A stretch of 64,000 bases of DNA from Agromyces albus (lineage in GTDB: Bacteria > Actinomycetota > Actinomycetes > Actinomycetales > Microbacteriaceae): assembly GCF_004134825.1 (NCBI RefSeq), contig NZ_SDPN01000002.1:124001-188000 (forward strand), read 5' to 3'. The translations under genes were made by a program, and so were the position numbers. The notes under the pieces were generated by a model that saw only the letters and a list, made by a program, of their open reading frames with translations, had not been told where the DNA came from and ran no database searches. Shown in pieces: positions 1 to 8,497 of the stretch (the stretch's first letter is position 1; the number at the start of each line of letters is the position of its first letter).

Positions 1-701
1 GAGTGGGCCGCGCGATCGTCGATCGCCTCGCCGAGGCCGGGCACGTCGTCATCATCGACACGGGCATGGCGACGCACCTCCCCGAGAGCGTGCAGCTCGT
101 ATCCGGAAGCGCTGCCGATCCCGAGGTCGCGGCGGAGGCCGCTCGCAGAGCGGAAGACGCCGGCGATCTCGTCGGCTGGGTGAACAACGCCGCGATCTTC
201 CGCGACGCCGGCCTGCTGAACGCCGACGCCCGCGACATCCTCGAGCTCATCACCGCCAATCTCGCGATGGCGGTCACCGGATGTCACGCCGCCGTTCGTC
301 ACTTCGTCGAGCATCGCCGCAACGGGGCGATCGTGAACGTGTCGTCGCATCAGGCGCAGCGACCGGTGCGCGGAGCACTGCCGTACGCGACGGCCAAGGC
401 CGCGATCGAGGGACTCACGAGGGCGGTCGCCGTCGACCACGGCCCGGCCGGCATCCGCGCCAATGTCGTCGCGCTCGGCTCGATCGCCACCGAGCGCTAC
501 GAGTCGCTTCGGGCGGCGCATCCCGAGGTCGATGCCCAGATGGCGTCGCTCCATCCGCTCGGGCGCGTCGGCAGCGTGCGCGAGGTCGCCGACGTGGTCG
601 CGTTCCTGCTCTCAGGCGCCGCCGGGTTCGTGAACGGCGCCGTCATTCCCGTCGACGGCGGACGCTCGGTGCTGGGCCCCGACCCCGAGGCGATCTCCTG
701 A
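1..701 (+). CDS. SDR family oxidoreductase (5' truncated by window edge)
   Basis: This is a short-chain dehydrogenase/reductase whose beginning lies outside the window. The first full codons read V-G-R-A-I-V, the end of the glycine-rich TGxxxG(I/V)G dinucleotide-binding loop, so the GTG at base 3 is an internal codon and not a start. The NNAA motif, the catalytic Ser in VNVSSH and the YATAK Tyr/Lys pair all follow in the usual order. The C-terminus VNGAVIPVDGGRS is typical of classical SDRs of about 250 residues, so only some 10-20 residues are missing. The substrate cannot be told from sequence. The next gene starts 63 bp downstream with its own promoter. Confidence 0.9.
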   Translation, partial: VGRAIVDRLAEAGHVVIIDTGMATHLPESVQLVSGSAADPEVAAEAARRAEDAGDLVGWVNNAAIFRDAGLLNADARDILELITANLAMAVTGCHAAVRHFVEHRRNGAIVNVSSHQAQRPVRGALPYATAKAAIEGLTRAVAVDHGPAGIRANVVALGSIATERYESLRAAHPEVDAQMASLHPLGRVGSVREVADVVAFLLSGAAGFVNGAVIPVDGGRSVLGPDPEAIS

Positions 702-750
702 CCGTATGCACCCCGGCGAATATTCCTCACCGAGAGTCGGTGTTGCGCCT

Positions 751-756
751 TAGGCT
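751..756 (+). promoter_or_regulatory. -10 element, leaderless start of the PLDc_N gene
   Basis: The hexamer TAGGCT ends 7 nt before the ATG at 764, so transcription should begin at or next to the start codon. There is no Shine-Dalgarno sequence. The same hexamer and spacing recur before the histidine phosphatase gene at 60557. Confidence 0.55.
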
Positions 757-763
757 GGCGATC

Positions 764-1132
764 ATGGCCGTCATCTTTCCCGCCATCGTGCTTGCCGCCA
801 TGGTGTTCGCACTCGTCGACATCATCATGCGCGACGACTGGCAGGTGAAACACCTGCCGAAGTTCGGCTGGGTGATCCTCGTCGTGCTGCTGCCGCTCAT
901 CGGCACGCTGCTGTGGTTCACCATCGGGCGGGAGTATTCGGGCGCGTCTCCGCTTCAGGGGCTCGGCTCGCTGCGCCAATCTCGCGCCCAGCCGAGCTCC
1001 CCGCTGCCGAGCGCCGACACCAGCTCGACCGAGCAACAGCTCGCCGACCTCGATCGCGAGATCGAGTACTACCGGCGGCGCGCCGAGCTCGAGCGACTCA
1101 AGCGGGAAGCCGACGGCGATTCGACCCCCTGA
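764..1132 (+). CDS. Small membrane protein with PLDc_N domain
   Basis: A protein of about 122 residues. Residues 1-25 form one hydrophobic helix, followed by a short loop (RDDWQVKHLPKFGWV) and a second helix ending in the LLPLIGTLLWFTIGR signature of the PLDc_N (cardiolipin synthase N-terminal-like) family. The C-terminal half is Ser/Gln-rich and then a charged probable coiled coil (EQQLADLDREIEYYRRRAELERLKRE). No catalytic phospholipase HKD motif is present, as is normal for these short actinobacterial proteins. The function is unknown; a membrane-anchored scaffold with a cytoplasmic coiled coil is a guess. The start is chosen from the upstream -10 element. Confidence 0.8.
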   Translation: MAVIFPAIVLAAMVFALVDIIMRDDWQVKHLPKFGWVILVVLLPLIGTLLWFTIGREYSGASPLQGLGSLRQSRAQPSSPLPSADTSSTEQQLADLDREIEYYRRRAELERLKREADGDSTP

Positions 1133-1147
1133 TCGACGGGCTCCGAC

Positions 1148-1435
1148 TCAGGCGCGCACGGTGAGCCGCACGTCGACGATGTCTCCCACGTCGAGTGACT
1201 CGGCCTTCCGCACCCACGTCTTCACCGGAACGATGTACCCGCCGTTCTTCGGCCAGAGTGACGTCTCCCACGCGCTGTCTCCGATGCGCACCGCGACGGG
1301 GACCATTCCCCACCCGTAGGTGACCATCGCGGAGATCGACTCGAGCAGCTCCGACTCCTCATCGGGCACGGTGACGAAATGCCAGGGCGCCGGACCTCTC
1401 CAGAACCACAGCTCGCCGCTGAACGCCAGCTCCAT
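1148..1435 (-). CDS. DUF1905 domain protein
   Basis: A 95-residue protein matching the whole DUF1905 domain. The N-terminus MELAFSGELWFWRGPAPWHFVTVP and the later GWGMVPVAVRIGDSAWETSLWPKNGGYIVPVK are the usual conserved blocks. The fold is a small beta barrel and the biochemical role is unknown; longer relatives carry an extra bacteriocin-protection (OmdA) domain that is absent here. The gene is convergent with the PLDc_N gene, with 15 bp between the stops. The ATG is preceded by a -10-like TATCAT and no ribosome binding site, which decides this start over longer in-frame options. Confidence 0.8.
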   Translation of the reverse strand: MELAFSGELWFWRGPAPWHFVTVPDEESELLESISAMVTYGWGMVPVAVRIGDSAWETSLWPKNGGYIVPVKTWVRKAESLDVGDIVDVRLTVRA

Positions 1436-1441
1436 CCGCTC

Positions 1442-1447
1442 ATGATA
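1442..1447 (-). promoter_or_regulatory. -10 element, leaderless start of the DUF1905 gene
   Basis: On the minus strand TATCAT is followed by 6 nt and then the ATG at 1435. No Shine-Dalgarno sequence is present. Confidence 0.5.
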
Positions 1448-1504
1448 CGGCGGCGGTGCCTGCGCTGTCCCGTCGGGCCCGCGACATCCGCTCGCTCCAA
1501 CGCA

Positions 1505-1540
1505 GAATGCCCGGCCCCCGTTTCCGAGAGCCGGGCATTC
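1505..1540 (-). terminator. Hairpin terminator of the GH39-like gene
   Basis: A perfect 11-bp inverted repeat (GAATGCCCGGC at 1505-1515, its complement at 1530-1540) with a 14-nt loop lies just downstream of the GH39-like stop codon. It has no long U-tract, as is common for high-GC actinobacterial terminators. Confidence 0.75.
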
Positions 1541-1553
1541 GTACGGAGTGCCG

Positions 1554-4500
1554 CTACTTCTTCTTCGGCTTGATGCGCAGGTCGTCCCAGCCCACGAGCG
1601 TGCCGTCAGCGGTGTAGACCCCGATCTTGTGCTCGCCCACGGCATCGGGCGGAAGGGTGACCGAGATCTTTCCCTCGGCGTCGACCGTGTGGTCGCCGAG
1701 TGAGACGGGCGTCGAGAACAAGTACGCGGCGACACCCACGCCGACGTACTCGGCGGGCAGGGTGACCTTGACCGTCGACCCCGGCGCGACGGTGCCGGGC
1801 ACTGTGACGCCAGCCCGGCTTGCTTCCGTCAGGCTCGCGTCCGACGGAAGGGTCGAGACGGTCGTCGGCTCACCCAGCAGCACCGGCGCGATCGTGATCT
1901 TGTCGACGTCGGGGGCGTAGGCGGTCGGGTTTCCGAACGTCAGCGCTCCATCGGCGGTAGTGAGGGTGATCGGGATGGTGCGCTCCCAGAAGCTGTCCCA
2001 CGCGTACGTGTAGCGGAAATACTTCGCGGCAGCCGTCTCGGGCGAACCCTCCTCGGTCACGACGAGCCGGCGGTCGACGACCTGCGGGTTGTAGTCGTGG
2101 CGACCCGACAGCTCGGCGTTGGCGTAGTGCACCACGATGTCGTACTCGCCGGGAGCAGCGAAGGCCGCCTGACGGTCGACGCGCAGGGTGTTGCCCGCGC
2201 CGTTGCCGAGATAGCCGACCTTGGCCGAACCCGACGCGTTCGTGCCACTGCTCGGGCTGAGCTGGAACACGGATGCCGCGCCGGCGAGCGTCGCGCTCTC
2301 GGCCTCGATCGTCGTGGCCGAAGCATCGCCTTCAGCGGCGCGCACGGTCGTCAGCTGCTTGAGCAGCACGCCCTCGGGGGAGCGCAACTCGATCTCGTTG
2401 ATGCCCTGCGAGAGGTGCAGACGCGCGGTCGAGCGCCAGGCACCGGATGCCTCGGCCTCGAGTACCGCGACCGAGCGACCGTTGACCGACACGTCGATCG
2501 TCGAAGCGCCTTCGGTCGCGTAGTCGAGCGTGACGTCGTGGTAGCCCGATTCCCACGCATTCGCGTAGACGTCGGCGCGCTGCTCGCCCGAGAGCGATGC
2601 GAAGCCACGGGTCGTGAGGGATCCGTCGTAGCGCACGCCCGCCCCGCCGTCGTAGCGCAGCGTGCTGGCCGGGTAGACCGTCGGCTCGCCGTCGGTGACA
2701 TCCGTGAGCACGAACTTGTCGAGCGTGATGTCGGAGTTCGGCAGGCGGTTGACGCTGTCTTGGCTCGCGCGCAGCGAGAGCACGTGCGTGCCGGCCGTGA
2801 GCTCGACGACGACCTCGGCGCTGCCGCGGTACTGCCAGCGGCTCGTGTCGTTGAGCGCGAGGTCGGCCGTGTACTGCACGAGCTGGTTGTGCGCACCGTC
2901 GACGAAGAGAGCATGGCGGCCCGGGGTTCCCGGAGCGCCGCCGATCACCTGGAACCGATAGCGGCCGTCACGCGGCACCTCGACGGTCCAGTCGGCCTTC
3001 GAGCCCGCCTGGTTGAACGAACCGACATCGTGGCCGCCCGAGGCGAGGAACTTCCAGCCGCCGTTCGCGGTGGGGCTCTGCGCATAGACGGTCGCCGCCG
3101 TGAGCGCGGCGTTCTCCGCCTCGATGCTCGAGCTCCACACCGCGTCGACCGCGATGGCACGGCTCTGCTCGGGGGTGATGACCACTTGGTAGGCCGCGTA
3201 CCGGTCGTACGTGGGAACCGCGAGGTCGAGGGAGCCCGCGTCGACGGCGACGCCGTCGAGTGCCGCGATCACACGGGGGGTTCCCGCGAGACCCTCGGCG
3301 CCCGTGAGGGTGATCTCGCGCACCTCGACGTCGACGCGATCGCCGAACACTGCGGGGTCGAGACCGGTCAGGTCGAGGGTGACATCGTTCTCGGTGCCGC
3401 CGTAGAGCACCGTGGCCCGCTTGTTCGCGGTGTCGATCGCGCCGATGCCCTGCAGGGTGTCGGCCACGTTGAGCGCGGGCGGCGTGACCGCGACGGTCTC
3501 ACTGCCGGCGAGGTCGCCGTACCACTTGAACATCCACCATCCGCCGTTCGCGGCGTTGGTGCGTGCGCTGTTGTCGGAGAAATTGCCCGCGTAGTTCCAG
3601 TAGGCCGTCTGCGCGTCGACCTTGGCGTCTTCGAACATCGAGAACCACTGGATGAGCTGGCCGGGAACGCCCATGTCGCGCAGCATCCCGTACTCGGTGA
3701 TGTTGACGGGCAGGGGATCGATGCCGCGCGCCGCTTCCATCGCGCGGTACTCCGCGAGGTGTGAGCGGAAGGTCGCGAGGTTCTCGATGCCGAGCTCGTG
3801 CCAGATGAAGATGTCGGGCATCACGTCGTTCGCGAGCGCGTAGTCGAGGTAGTCGGCCGAGCGCTGGGCCCGCCAGCCGGCGTCGCCCGGGCCGCCGATC
3901 ACCGGCGCGTCGAGCCCGTTGCGTGCATAGACCTCGCGGATCTTGTCGACGGTGGCCTTCCAGTCGCCGAGGAACGTGTCTTTCAGCGCGTCCCAGTTGT
4001 TGTACCAGTTGCCGGCATCAGCCTCGTTGAAGGGGATGAACACGTAGTCCTGCGGATGCGACGACTGCGTCGCGACCGCCTCGGTGACGAACTCGACGAT
4101 CTCGAGGTAGTCCCAGATGCCGTTCGGCACCGAGGTGTACGAGCCGTCGGCCTGGTTGTAAGTGCGTGCGTCGCCTGGCCGAACTCCGCCGTTGTAGGCC
4201 CAGTCGGGGTAGTAGTCCTGGATATAGACGTACAGCTGGTCGCCGTGCTTGTCGAAGAATCCGTCTTCGATCTTCAAAGCGTCGCCGCTCGGATGCTGCG
4301 TTCCGTACGGCGCCTTCTGCGACGAGTTCGTGATGTGCGCCCCGTTGATCAGCGCACGTGTGGGGGTGTCGTCGTCGCCGAACCCGTAGAGGGTTCCCGT
4401 GGCCCCGCCGCGGAACTCGCCGGTGCGGTCTGAGAAGTCGACGGCCAGCACATCGGTGCCCTCCGCCGCGGTTGCAGTAGTGGCCGCCAGTGGCACGACC

Positions 4501-4562
4501 AGGCCTCCGATCATCAGTGCGGTGGCTGCGGTGGCAGCCACGCTTCTGCGGGCATTCTTCAT
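1554..4562 (-). CDS. Secreted modular GH39-like clan-A glycoside hydrolase
   Basis: A 1002-residue secreted enzyme with an Ala-rich signal peptide (about residues 1-33). The catalytic TIM barrel spans roughly 35-350: the general acid/base is probably E180 in IPFNEAD and the nucleophile E290 in NITEYGM, the clan GH-A arrangement. A beta-sandwich follows (350-470), then a CBM6/35-like domain beginning SIEAENAAL (475-620), another sandwich, a second CBM6-like domain beginning TTIEAESATL (about 740), and a C-terminal Ig-like domain ending GVYTADGTLVGWDDLRI. The barrel resembles GH39 enzymes acting on gum-arabic arabinogalactan, such as 3-O-alpha-galactosyl-alpha-L-arabinofuranosidase. That specificity is inferred from family impression and from the divergent GH36 gene. 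GH30 or another clan-A family cannot be excluded without profiles. Confidence 0.75.
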   Translation of the reverse strand: MKNARRSVAATAATALMIGGLVVPLAATTATAAEGTDVLAVDFSDRTGEFRGGATGTLYGFGDDDTPTRALINGAHITNSSQKAPYGTQHPSGDALKIEDGFFDKHGDQLYVYIQDYYPDWAYNGGVRPGDARTYNQADGSYTSVPNGIWDYLEIVEFVTEAVATQSSHPQDYVFIPFNEADAGNWYNNWDALKDTFLGDWKATVDKIREVYARNGLDAPVIGGPGDAGWRAQRSADYLDYALANDVMPDIFIWHELGIENLATFRSHLAEYRAMEAARGIDPLPVNITEYGMLRDMGVPGQLIQWFSMFEDAKVDAQTAYWNYAGNFSDNSARTNAANGGWWMFKWYGDLAGSETVAVTPPALNVADTLQGIGAIDTANKRATVLYGGTENDVTLDLTGLDPAVFGDRVDVEVREITLTGAEGLAGTPRVIAALDGVAVDAGSLDLAVPTYDRYAAYQVVITPEQSRAIAVDAVWSSSIEAENAALTAATVYAQSPTANGGWKFLASGGHDVGSFNQAGSKADWTVEVPRDGRYRFQVIGGAPGTPGRHALFVDGAHNQLVQYTADLALNDTSRWQYRGSAEVVVELTAGTHVLSLRASQDSVNRLPNSDITLDKFVLTDVTDGEPTVYPASTLRYDGGAGVRYDGSLTTRGFASLSGEQRADVYANAWESGYHDVTLDYATEGASTIDVSVNGRSVAVLEAEASGAWRSTARLHLSQGINEIELRSPEGVLLKQLTTVRAAEGDASATTIEAESATLAGAASVFQLSPSSGTNASGSAKVGYLGNGAGNTLRVDRQAAFAAPGEYDIVVHYANAELSGRHDYNPQVVDRRLVVTEEGSPETAAAKYFRYTYAWDSFWERTIPITLTTADGALTFGNPTAYAPDVDKITIAPVLLGEPTTVSTLPSDASLTEASRAGVTVPGTVAPGSTVKVTLPAEYVGVGVAAYLFSTPVSLGDHTVDAEGKISVTLPPDAVGEHKIGVYTADGTLVGWDDLRIKPKKK

Positions 4563-4674
4563 TGAATCGCTCTCCTGTCGTCAGTGCCAAGCGGCGCGCC
4601 CGACCGCCACACGGTCGAGGCGCGCACAGATCCGCAGTCACCACGACGTTCGCGGCCGGGGCGAATCGGTGTTC

Positions 4675-4702
4675 ATGATACCGCTTTCAAGCAATGCCAC
4701 AA
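4675..4702 (-). promoter_or_regulatory. Predicted promoter of the GH39-like gene
   Basis: Read on the minus strand, TTGTGG (4697-4702) and TATCAT (4675-4680) are separated by 16 nt. The operator at 4676-4689 covers the -10 element and half of the spacer, a position that would block RNA polymerase. Confidence 0.5.
4676..4689. promoter_or_regulatory. LacI-type operator O1 (TGATACCGCTTTCA)
   Basis: First of three 14-bp sites matching TGATAnCGnTTTCA in this divergent intergenic region. The central CG is typical of LacI-family operators. It overlaps the -10 region of the GH39-like promoter. Confidence 0.6.
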
Positions 4703-4765
4703 GTGGGGCTGTGGAATGCGGTACCGAGACAATGCGTCCGCAGAGTCGCGCCGAAGTAGTGCGTT

Positions 4766-4779
4766 TGATAACGGTTTCA
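4766..4779. promoter_or_regulatory. LacI-type operator O2 (TGATAACGGTTTCA)
   Basis: Second copy of the TGATAnCGnTTTCA motif, centred 33 bp (about three helical turns) from O3 and 90 bp from O1. It lies upstream of the GH36 -35 element, so it could support cooperative binding or looping. Confidence 0.6.
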
Positions 4780-4787
4780 GATCGGAC

Positions 4788-4816
4788 TTGTGGAAATCTG
4801 AAATCGCTATCATACT
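4788..4816 (+). promoter_or_regulatory. Predicted promoter of the GH36 gene
   Basis: TTGTGG (4788-4793), a 17-nt spacer and CATACT (4811-4816). The -35 is identical to that of the opposing promoter, and operator O3 sits within the spacer. Confidence 0.5.
4799..4812. promoter_or_regulatory. LacI-type operator O3 (inverted copy)
   Basis: TGAAATCGCTATCA is the reverse complement of TGATAGCGATTTCA, matching TGATAnCGnTTTCA in inverted orientation relative to O1 and O2. It fills the spacer of the GH36 promoter. Confidence 0.6.
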
Positions 4817-4882
4817 GATCGAGCCGCTACCCGACCCGGCCCAGAAAGACCCGACACCTCCGCGACGATGGGGAACCCTCGA

Positions 4883-7036
4883 ATGAACTCACTGCACTGG
4901 GGAGACGAATCCCTTGCGATCGAACTCGCATGGGACGACGCCTCTGCCGTGGGTGTCCGCAGCATCCGATCCGGCGGGGCGCACGTCGCCGTGACCGACG
5001 TGGTGCCCCTCGTCGAGATCCTCACCGTGGGTGCCGGGCATGAGCCGGCCTCCGATCGCCTCGACCACACGCAGATCGGGCGTTCGCTCCGGTACGTCGC
5101 GCACGTCGCCGAGAGCGACGCCACGCGTGCCCGCCTCCGAATCACCCAGCTCGACACGGCGCGCGGCATCGAGGCGACCATCACGCTCGAGTCGCCGAAC
5201 GGTTCCGGATGCATCCGCGCCGAGGTCGAGGTCGTGAACGTCGGCCGATCGACGGCGGTGCTGCGATCGGTCACGAGCTGGAGCTCGGGCTTCGGCGACA
5301 CGGTGGAAGACCGCGTCGAGGCATCCGTCGACGTCATCGAACCGACCGGCGCCGCAGGGCCCGCCGATCGCTCGGGCTTCGAGTCGTGGTCGCTCGTGAG
5401 CGGCACCGGCGAGTGGCTCGGCGAGAACCGCTGGAGCCGCCGCGGCATGCGCGAGGCGGGCATCGCGGCGATCCGCGAAGACCTCACCGGGCACGACCGG
5501 CGCTCGAGCCTCGGCGCGGTCTCGTACGGCACGTGGTCCACCGGCGGCGCGCTTCCCGTCGCCGGCGTCGAGTCGACCGAGATCGGGGCCGCCTGGCTCT
5601 GGCAGATCGAGCACAACGGCGGATGGCGCTGGGAGATCGGCGAGAACCAGAGCGGGGGAGTCTTCTCCCTCTCGGGCCCCACCGACCGCGACCACTCGTT
5701 CACGCTCGCGCTCGCGCCCGGCGAGCGGTTCACCACGGTGCCGGTCACGGTGGCGTTCGCGTCGACCTTCACGGCTGCGCTCGAGAACCTCACGGGCTAC
5801 CGTCGCGGCGCGCGACTGCCGCACCTCGACAACGAATGGCTGTCGGTCGTGTTCAACGACTACATGAACACGCTGAACGGCGACCCGACCACCGAACGGC
5901 TGCTCCCGCTCATCGACGCCGCGGCCGAGGTGGGCGCCGAGATCTTCTGCATCGACGCCGGGTGGTACGACGACAGCGGGTCGTGGTGGGGCAGCGTCGG
6001 CGAGTGGCAGCCGTCGACCGTGCGCTTCCCCGCCGGGCTCGACGAGGTCATCGAGCACATCCGCAGCCGGGGCATGACTCCCGGGCTGTGGCTCGAACCC
6101 GAGGTCGTCGGTGTGCGCAGCCCGCTCGTCGACCGCTTGCCCGACGAGGCGTTCCTGCAGCGATTCGGCGAGCGCGTCGAAGAGCACGATCGCTATCACC
6201 TCGATCTGCGGCATCCGGCCGTCATCGAACACCTCGACGCCGTCGTCGACCGGCTCGTCGACGACTTCGGCATCGGCTTCTTCAAGTTCGATTACAACAT
6301 CAATCCCGGCGCCGGAACCGACCTCGAGGCCGACAGCCCCGGGCACGGACTGCTGCTGCACAACCGCGCGCACCTCGCGTGGCTCGACTCGGTGCTCGGG
6401 CGCCATCCCGAGCTCATCATCGAGAACTGCTCCTCGGGCGCGATGCGCATGGACTTCGCGATGCTCTCGCGGCTCCAGATGCAGTCGACCTCCGACCAGC
6501 AGGACTTCCGCCTGTACCCGCCGATCGCTGCTGCGGCGCCGGTGTCGATGCTGCCCGAGCAGGCCGCGAGCTGGGCGTATCCCCAGCCCGAGATGACCGA
6601 GGAGGAGGTCGCGTTCTGCCTCGTGACCGGCCTGCTCGGCCGCTACTACCTCTCGGGCTACCTGAACCGGATGACTGCGGGCCAGCGCGCCCTCGTGCGC
6701 GAAGCGGTCGCCGCGGCCAAGCAGCTGCGCGGCGCAATCTCGCGGTCGACGCCGTTCTGGCCGACCGGCCTGCCCAACGGCGACGGTGCGGTCTCGCTCG
6801 GTCTCGCCGACGGCCAGACGCTCTACGCCTCGGTCTGGAATCGCGGCGGCAGCGAGCCGATCCGACTCGAACTCCCCAGGCTCCGCGGCCGCGACGTGGT
6901 CGTCGACACGGTGTTCCCGCGCGAGCTCGCGGAATGGACGACCCAGTGGAACGGAGAGGAGGGAATTCTCACCGTTCGTGCGGTCGATGCTGAAACATCC
7001 GCACGCACCTTCCGGATCACGACCAGCACCTCGTGA
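4883..7036 (+). CDS. GH36 alpha-galactosidase, cytoplasmic
   Basis: A retaining alpha-galactosidase of about 717 residues with no signal peptide. A beta-supersandwich N-terminal domain is followed by a TIM barrel with the nucleophile D470 in FFKFDYNINPG and the acid/base D538 in STSDQQDF; the intervening ENCSSGAMRMDFAML block is also family-typical. The C-terminal domain is short. It should remove terminal alpha-D-galactose from imported oligosaccharides. The ATG at 4883 is preferred over the in-frame ATG at 4868 because GGGGA lies 8 nt before it. The SBP gene follows 75 bp later, so GH36, importer and probably lacI form one unit. The GH39-like gene is divergent and shares the operator region, suggesting joint control. 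Confidence 0.9.
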   Translation: MNSLHWGDESLAIELAWDDASAVGVRSIRSGGAHVAVTDVVPLVEILTVGAGHEPASDRLDHTQIGRSLRYVAHVAESDATRARLRITQLDTARGIEATITLESPNGSGCIRAEVEVVNVGRSTAVLRSVTSWSSGFGDTVEDRVEASVDVIEPTGAAGPADRSGFESWSLVSGTGEWLGENRWSRRGMREAGIAAIREDLTGHDRRSSLGAVSYGTWSTGGALPVAGVESTEIGAAWLWQIEHNGGWRWEIGENQSGGVFSLSGPTDRDHSFTLALAPGERFTTVPVTVAFASTFTAALENLTGYRRGARLPHLDNEWLSVVFNDYMNTLNGDPTTERLLPLIDAAAEVGAEIFCIDAGWYDDSGSWWGSVGEWQPSTVRFPAGLDEVIEHIRSRGMTPGLWLEPEVVGVRSPLVDRLPDEAFLQRFGERVEEHDRYHLDLRHPAVIEHLDAVVDRLVDDFGIGFFKFDYNINPGAGTDLEADSPGHGLLLHNRAHLAWLDSVLGRHPELIIENCSSGAMRMDFAMLSRLQMQSTSDQQDFRLYPPIAAAAPVSMLPEQAASWAYPQPEMTEEEVAFCLVTGLLGRYYLSGYLNRMTAGQRALVREAVAAAKQLRGAISRSTPFWPTGLPNGDGAVSLGLADGQTLYASVWNRGGSEPIRLELPRLRGRDVVVDTVFPRELAEWTTQWNGEEGILTVRAVDAETSARTFRITTSTS

Positions 7037-7111
7037 ACGGATCCCCCCCACCTGCATTGCAGACTGTCAGCGTCGACCGACGATGATGGTCGTCACAGAA
7101 AGAGAAGTTCA

Positions 7112-8425
7112 ATGAAGAAAACTCTCATCGGCTTCGCGGCCGTCGCCGCAGCCGCAGCGCTCGTCTTGACCGGATGCAGCGACCCCACGACCGGTGGCGG
7201 AGGCTCCGCGCCCGCCGACTGGCCCGCCCAAGACGCCAAGCTCGACGGCGTCGAGCTCACCATCTGGGCCGCACAGAACTCGAACAAGGTGCCCGAGTCG
7301 GTCATCAAGGGCTTCGAGAAGCTCACCGGCGCCAAGGTCGACGTCGAGACCATCCCCGACCCCTACGAGCAGGGCGTCCAGACGAAGGTCGCCACAGGTG
7401 ACAAGCCCGACCTCGCCTTCTGGCAGCCCACCGGATCCCAGCTGACCGCGCTCAATGCCGCCACGAACCTGCAGTCGCTCGACGGCGCGCCGTGGCTCGA
7501 CGCCACGTCGGAAGACCTGCGCGACATCACCGGCTTCCTCGACGACACCCGCTACGCCGCGCTCATCACCACCCCCGCCGTCGAAGGGGTCTACTACAAC
7601 AAGAAGGTGTTCGCCGACGCAGGCGTCACCGACCTGCCGACCGACTGGGACTCGTTCATCGAACTCGGTCGTGAGCTCAAGGCCGGCGGAGTCACGCCGT
7701 TCTACGAGATGGCCGCCGATCGCTGGAGCACGCAGTGGTGGATCCACGTGCAGCTCGCCGACGCGGCAGCCGACGGACTCTGGGACCGCGTGAACGCCAA
7801 CGAGGAGAAGTTCACCGACCCCACGATCCTCAGCACGATCGAGACCTACAAGGGCCTCATCGACGAGGGGCTGTTCAACGAGGACATCAAGACGGCGACC
7901 TTCGAAGACCAGGGCGACGCGCTGCTCGCCGGCGACGCGGCCATGGTCGTGCAGGTCAACTCGTTCTTCGGCCAGCTGCAGGCCAAGGCCTCGGCGGAAG
8001 AGCTCGACGAGAAGATCGGCTTCTTCCCGATCGCCCCGTCGGGCAACATCGGAACCTTCATCCCCGACCAGAGCAACGCGCTCGTCGCCTTCAAGACCGG
8101 TGACGCGACCAAGGAGGCGGCTGCCCGTCAGCTCCTCTCCTACTGGCTGGGCGACGGATACCCCGACTTCGTCGAGGCGCAGAACACGGTGTCGCTGCAA
8201 GACGGCGTCGAGACGCCCGACACCGTGCCGAGCGCCCTCCTCGCGGTGAGCGACTCGCTCGGCTCAGCGGTCGGATCGATGCAGGTCCACGCGATCGCGA
8301 ACCCCGACCTGTACATCTTCCTCGCCGACATGATCCAAGGCACGAAGACTCCCCTGGAGGTGGCCGAGGCGACGCAGGAGCACTTCGCCGAGCTCGCCAA
8401 GGCTCAGGGCGCAGAAGCCTTCTGA
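7112..8425 (+). CDS. Sugar ABC transporter substrate-binding lipoprotein (system 1)
   Basis: A 437-residue family-1 solute-binding protein. Residues 1-20 are a lipoprotein signal peptide with lipobox LVLTGC, so Cys-21 should be lipidated and anchor the protein outside the membrane. The mature part begins ELTIWAAQNSNKVPESVIKGFEKLTGAKV, typical of MalE/UgpB-like proteins. The start has an AGAAAGAGAAG ribosome site. It lies between the GH36 gene and two permease genes, so its ligand is probably an alpha-galactosyl oligosaccharide, possibly galactosyl-arabinose; that ligand is inference. A strong hairpin follows the stop codon. Confidence 0.9.
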   Translation: MKKTLIGFAAVAAAAALVLTGCSDPTTGGGGSAPADWPAQDAKLDGVELTIWAAQNSNKVPESVIKGFEKLTGAKVDVETIPDPYEQGVQTKVATGDKPDLAFWQPTGSQLTALNAATNLQSLDGAPWLDATSEDLRDITGFLDDTRYAALITTPAVEGVYYNKKVFADAGVTDLPTDWDSFIELGRELKAGGVTPFYEMAADRWSTQWWIHVQLADAAADGLWDRVNANEEKFTDPTILSTIETYKGLIDEGLFNEDIKTATFEDQGDALLAGDAAMVVQVNSFFGQLQAKASAEELDEKIGFFPIAPSGNIGTFIPDQSNALVAFKTGDATKEAAARQLLSYWLGDGYPDFVEAQNTVSLQDGVETPDTVPSALLAVSDSLGSAVGSMQVHAIANPDLYIFLADMIQGTKTPLEVAEATQEHFAELAKAQGAEAF

Positions 8426-8433
8426 TCCGAACC

Positions 8434-8463
8434 GTGCGCCGGGCGGGCGACCGCCCGGCGCAC
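8434..8463 (+). terminator. Intercistronic hairpin between SBP and permease genes
   Basis: A perfect 13-bp stem (GTGCGCCGGGCGG at 8434-8446, complement at 8451-8463) with a GCGA loop. It sits inside an operon, so it more likely stabilises the SBP part of the mRNA or attenuates read-through than ends the operon. Confidence 0.65.
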
Positions 8464-8497
8464 GACCCCCGATTCCTCGAAAGGCGGCACGAGCCCC

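Noticed and set aside
2097-3764. A 555-codon plus-strand open frame opposite the GH39-like gene
   Set aside because: Its translation is Arg/Val/Gly-rich without any domain, and it mirrors a gene with clear catalytic motifs. GC-rich codon bias leaves the opposite strand open.
4889-7057. A 722-codon minus-strand open frame opposite the GH36 gene
   Set aside because: Low-complexity Arg/Ala/Glu translation; the GH36 nucleophile and acid/base are on the other strand.
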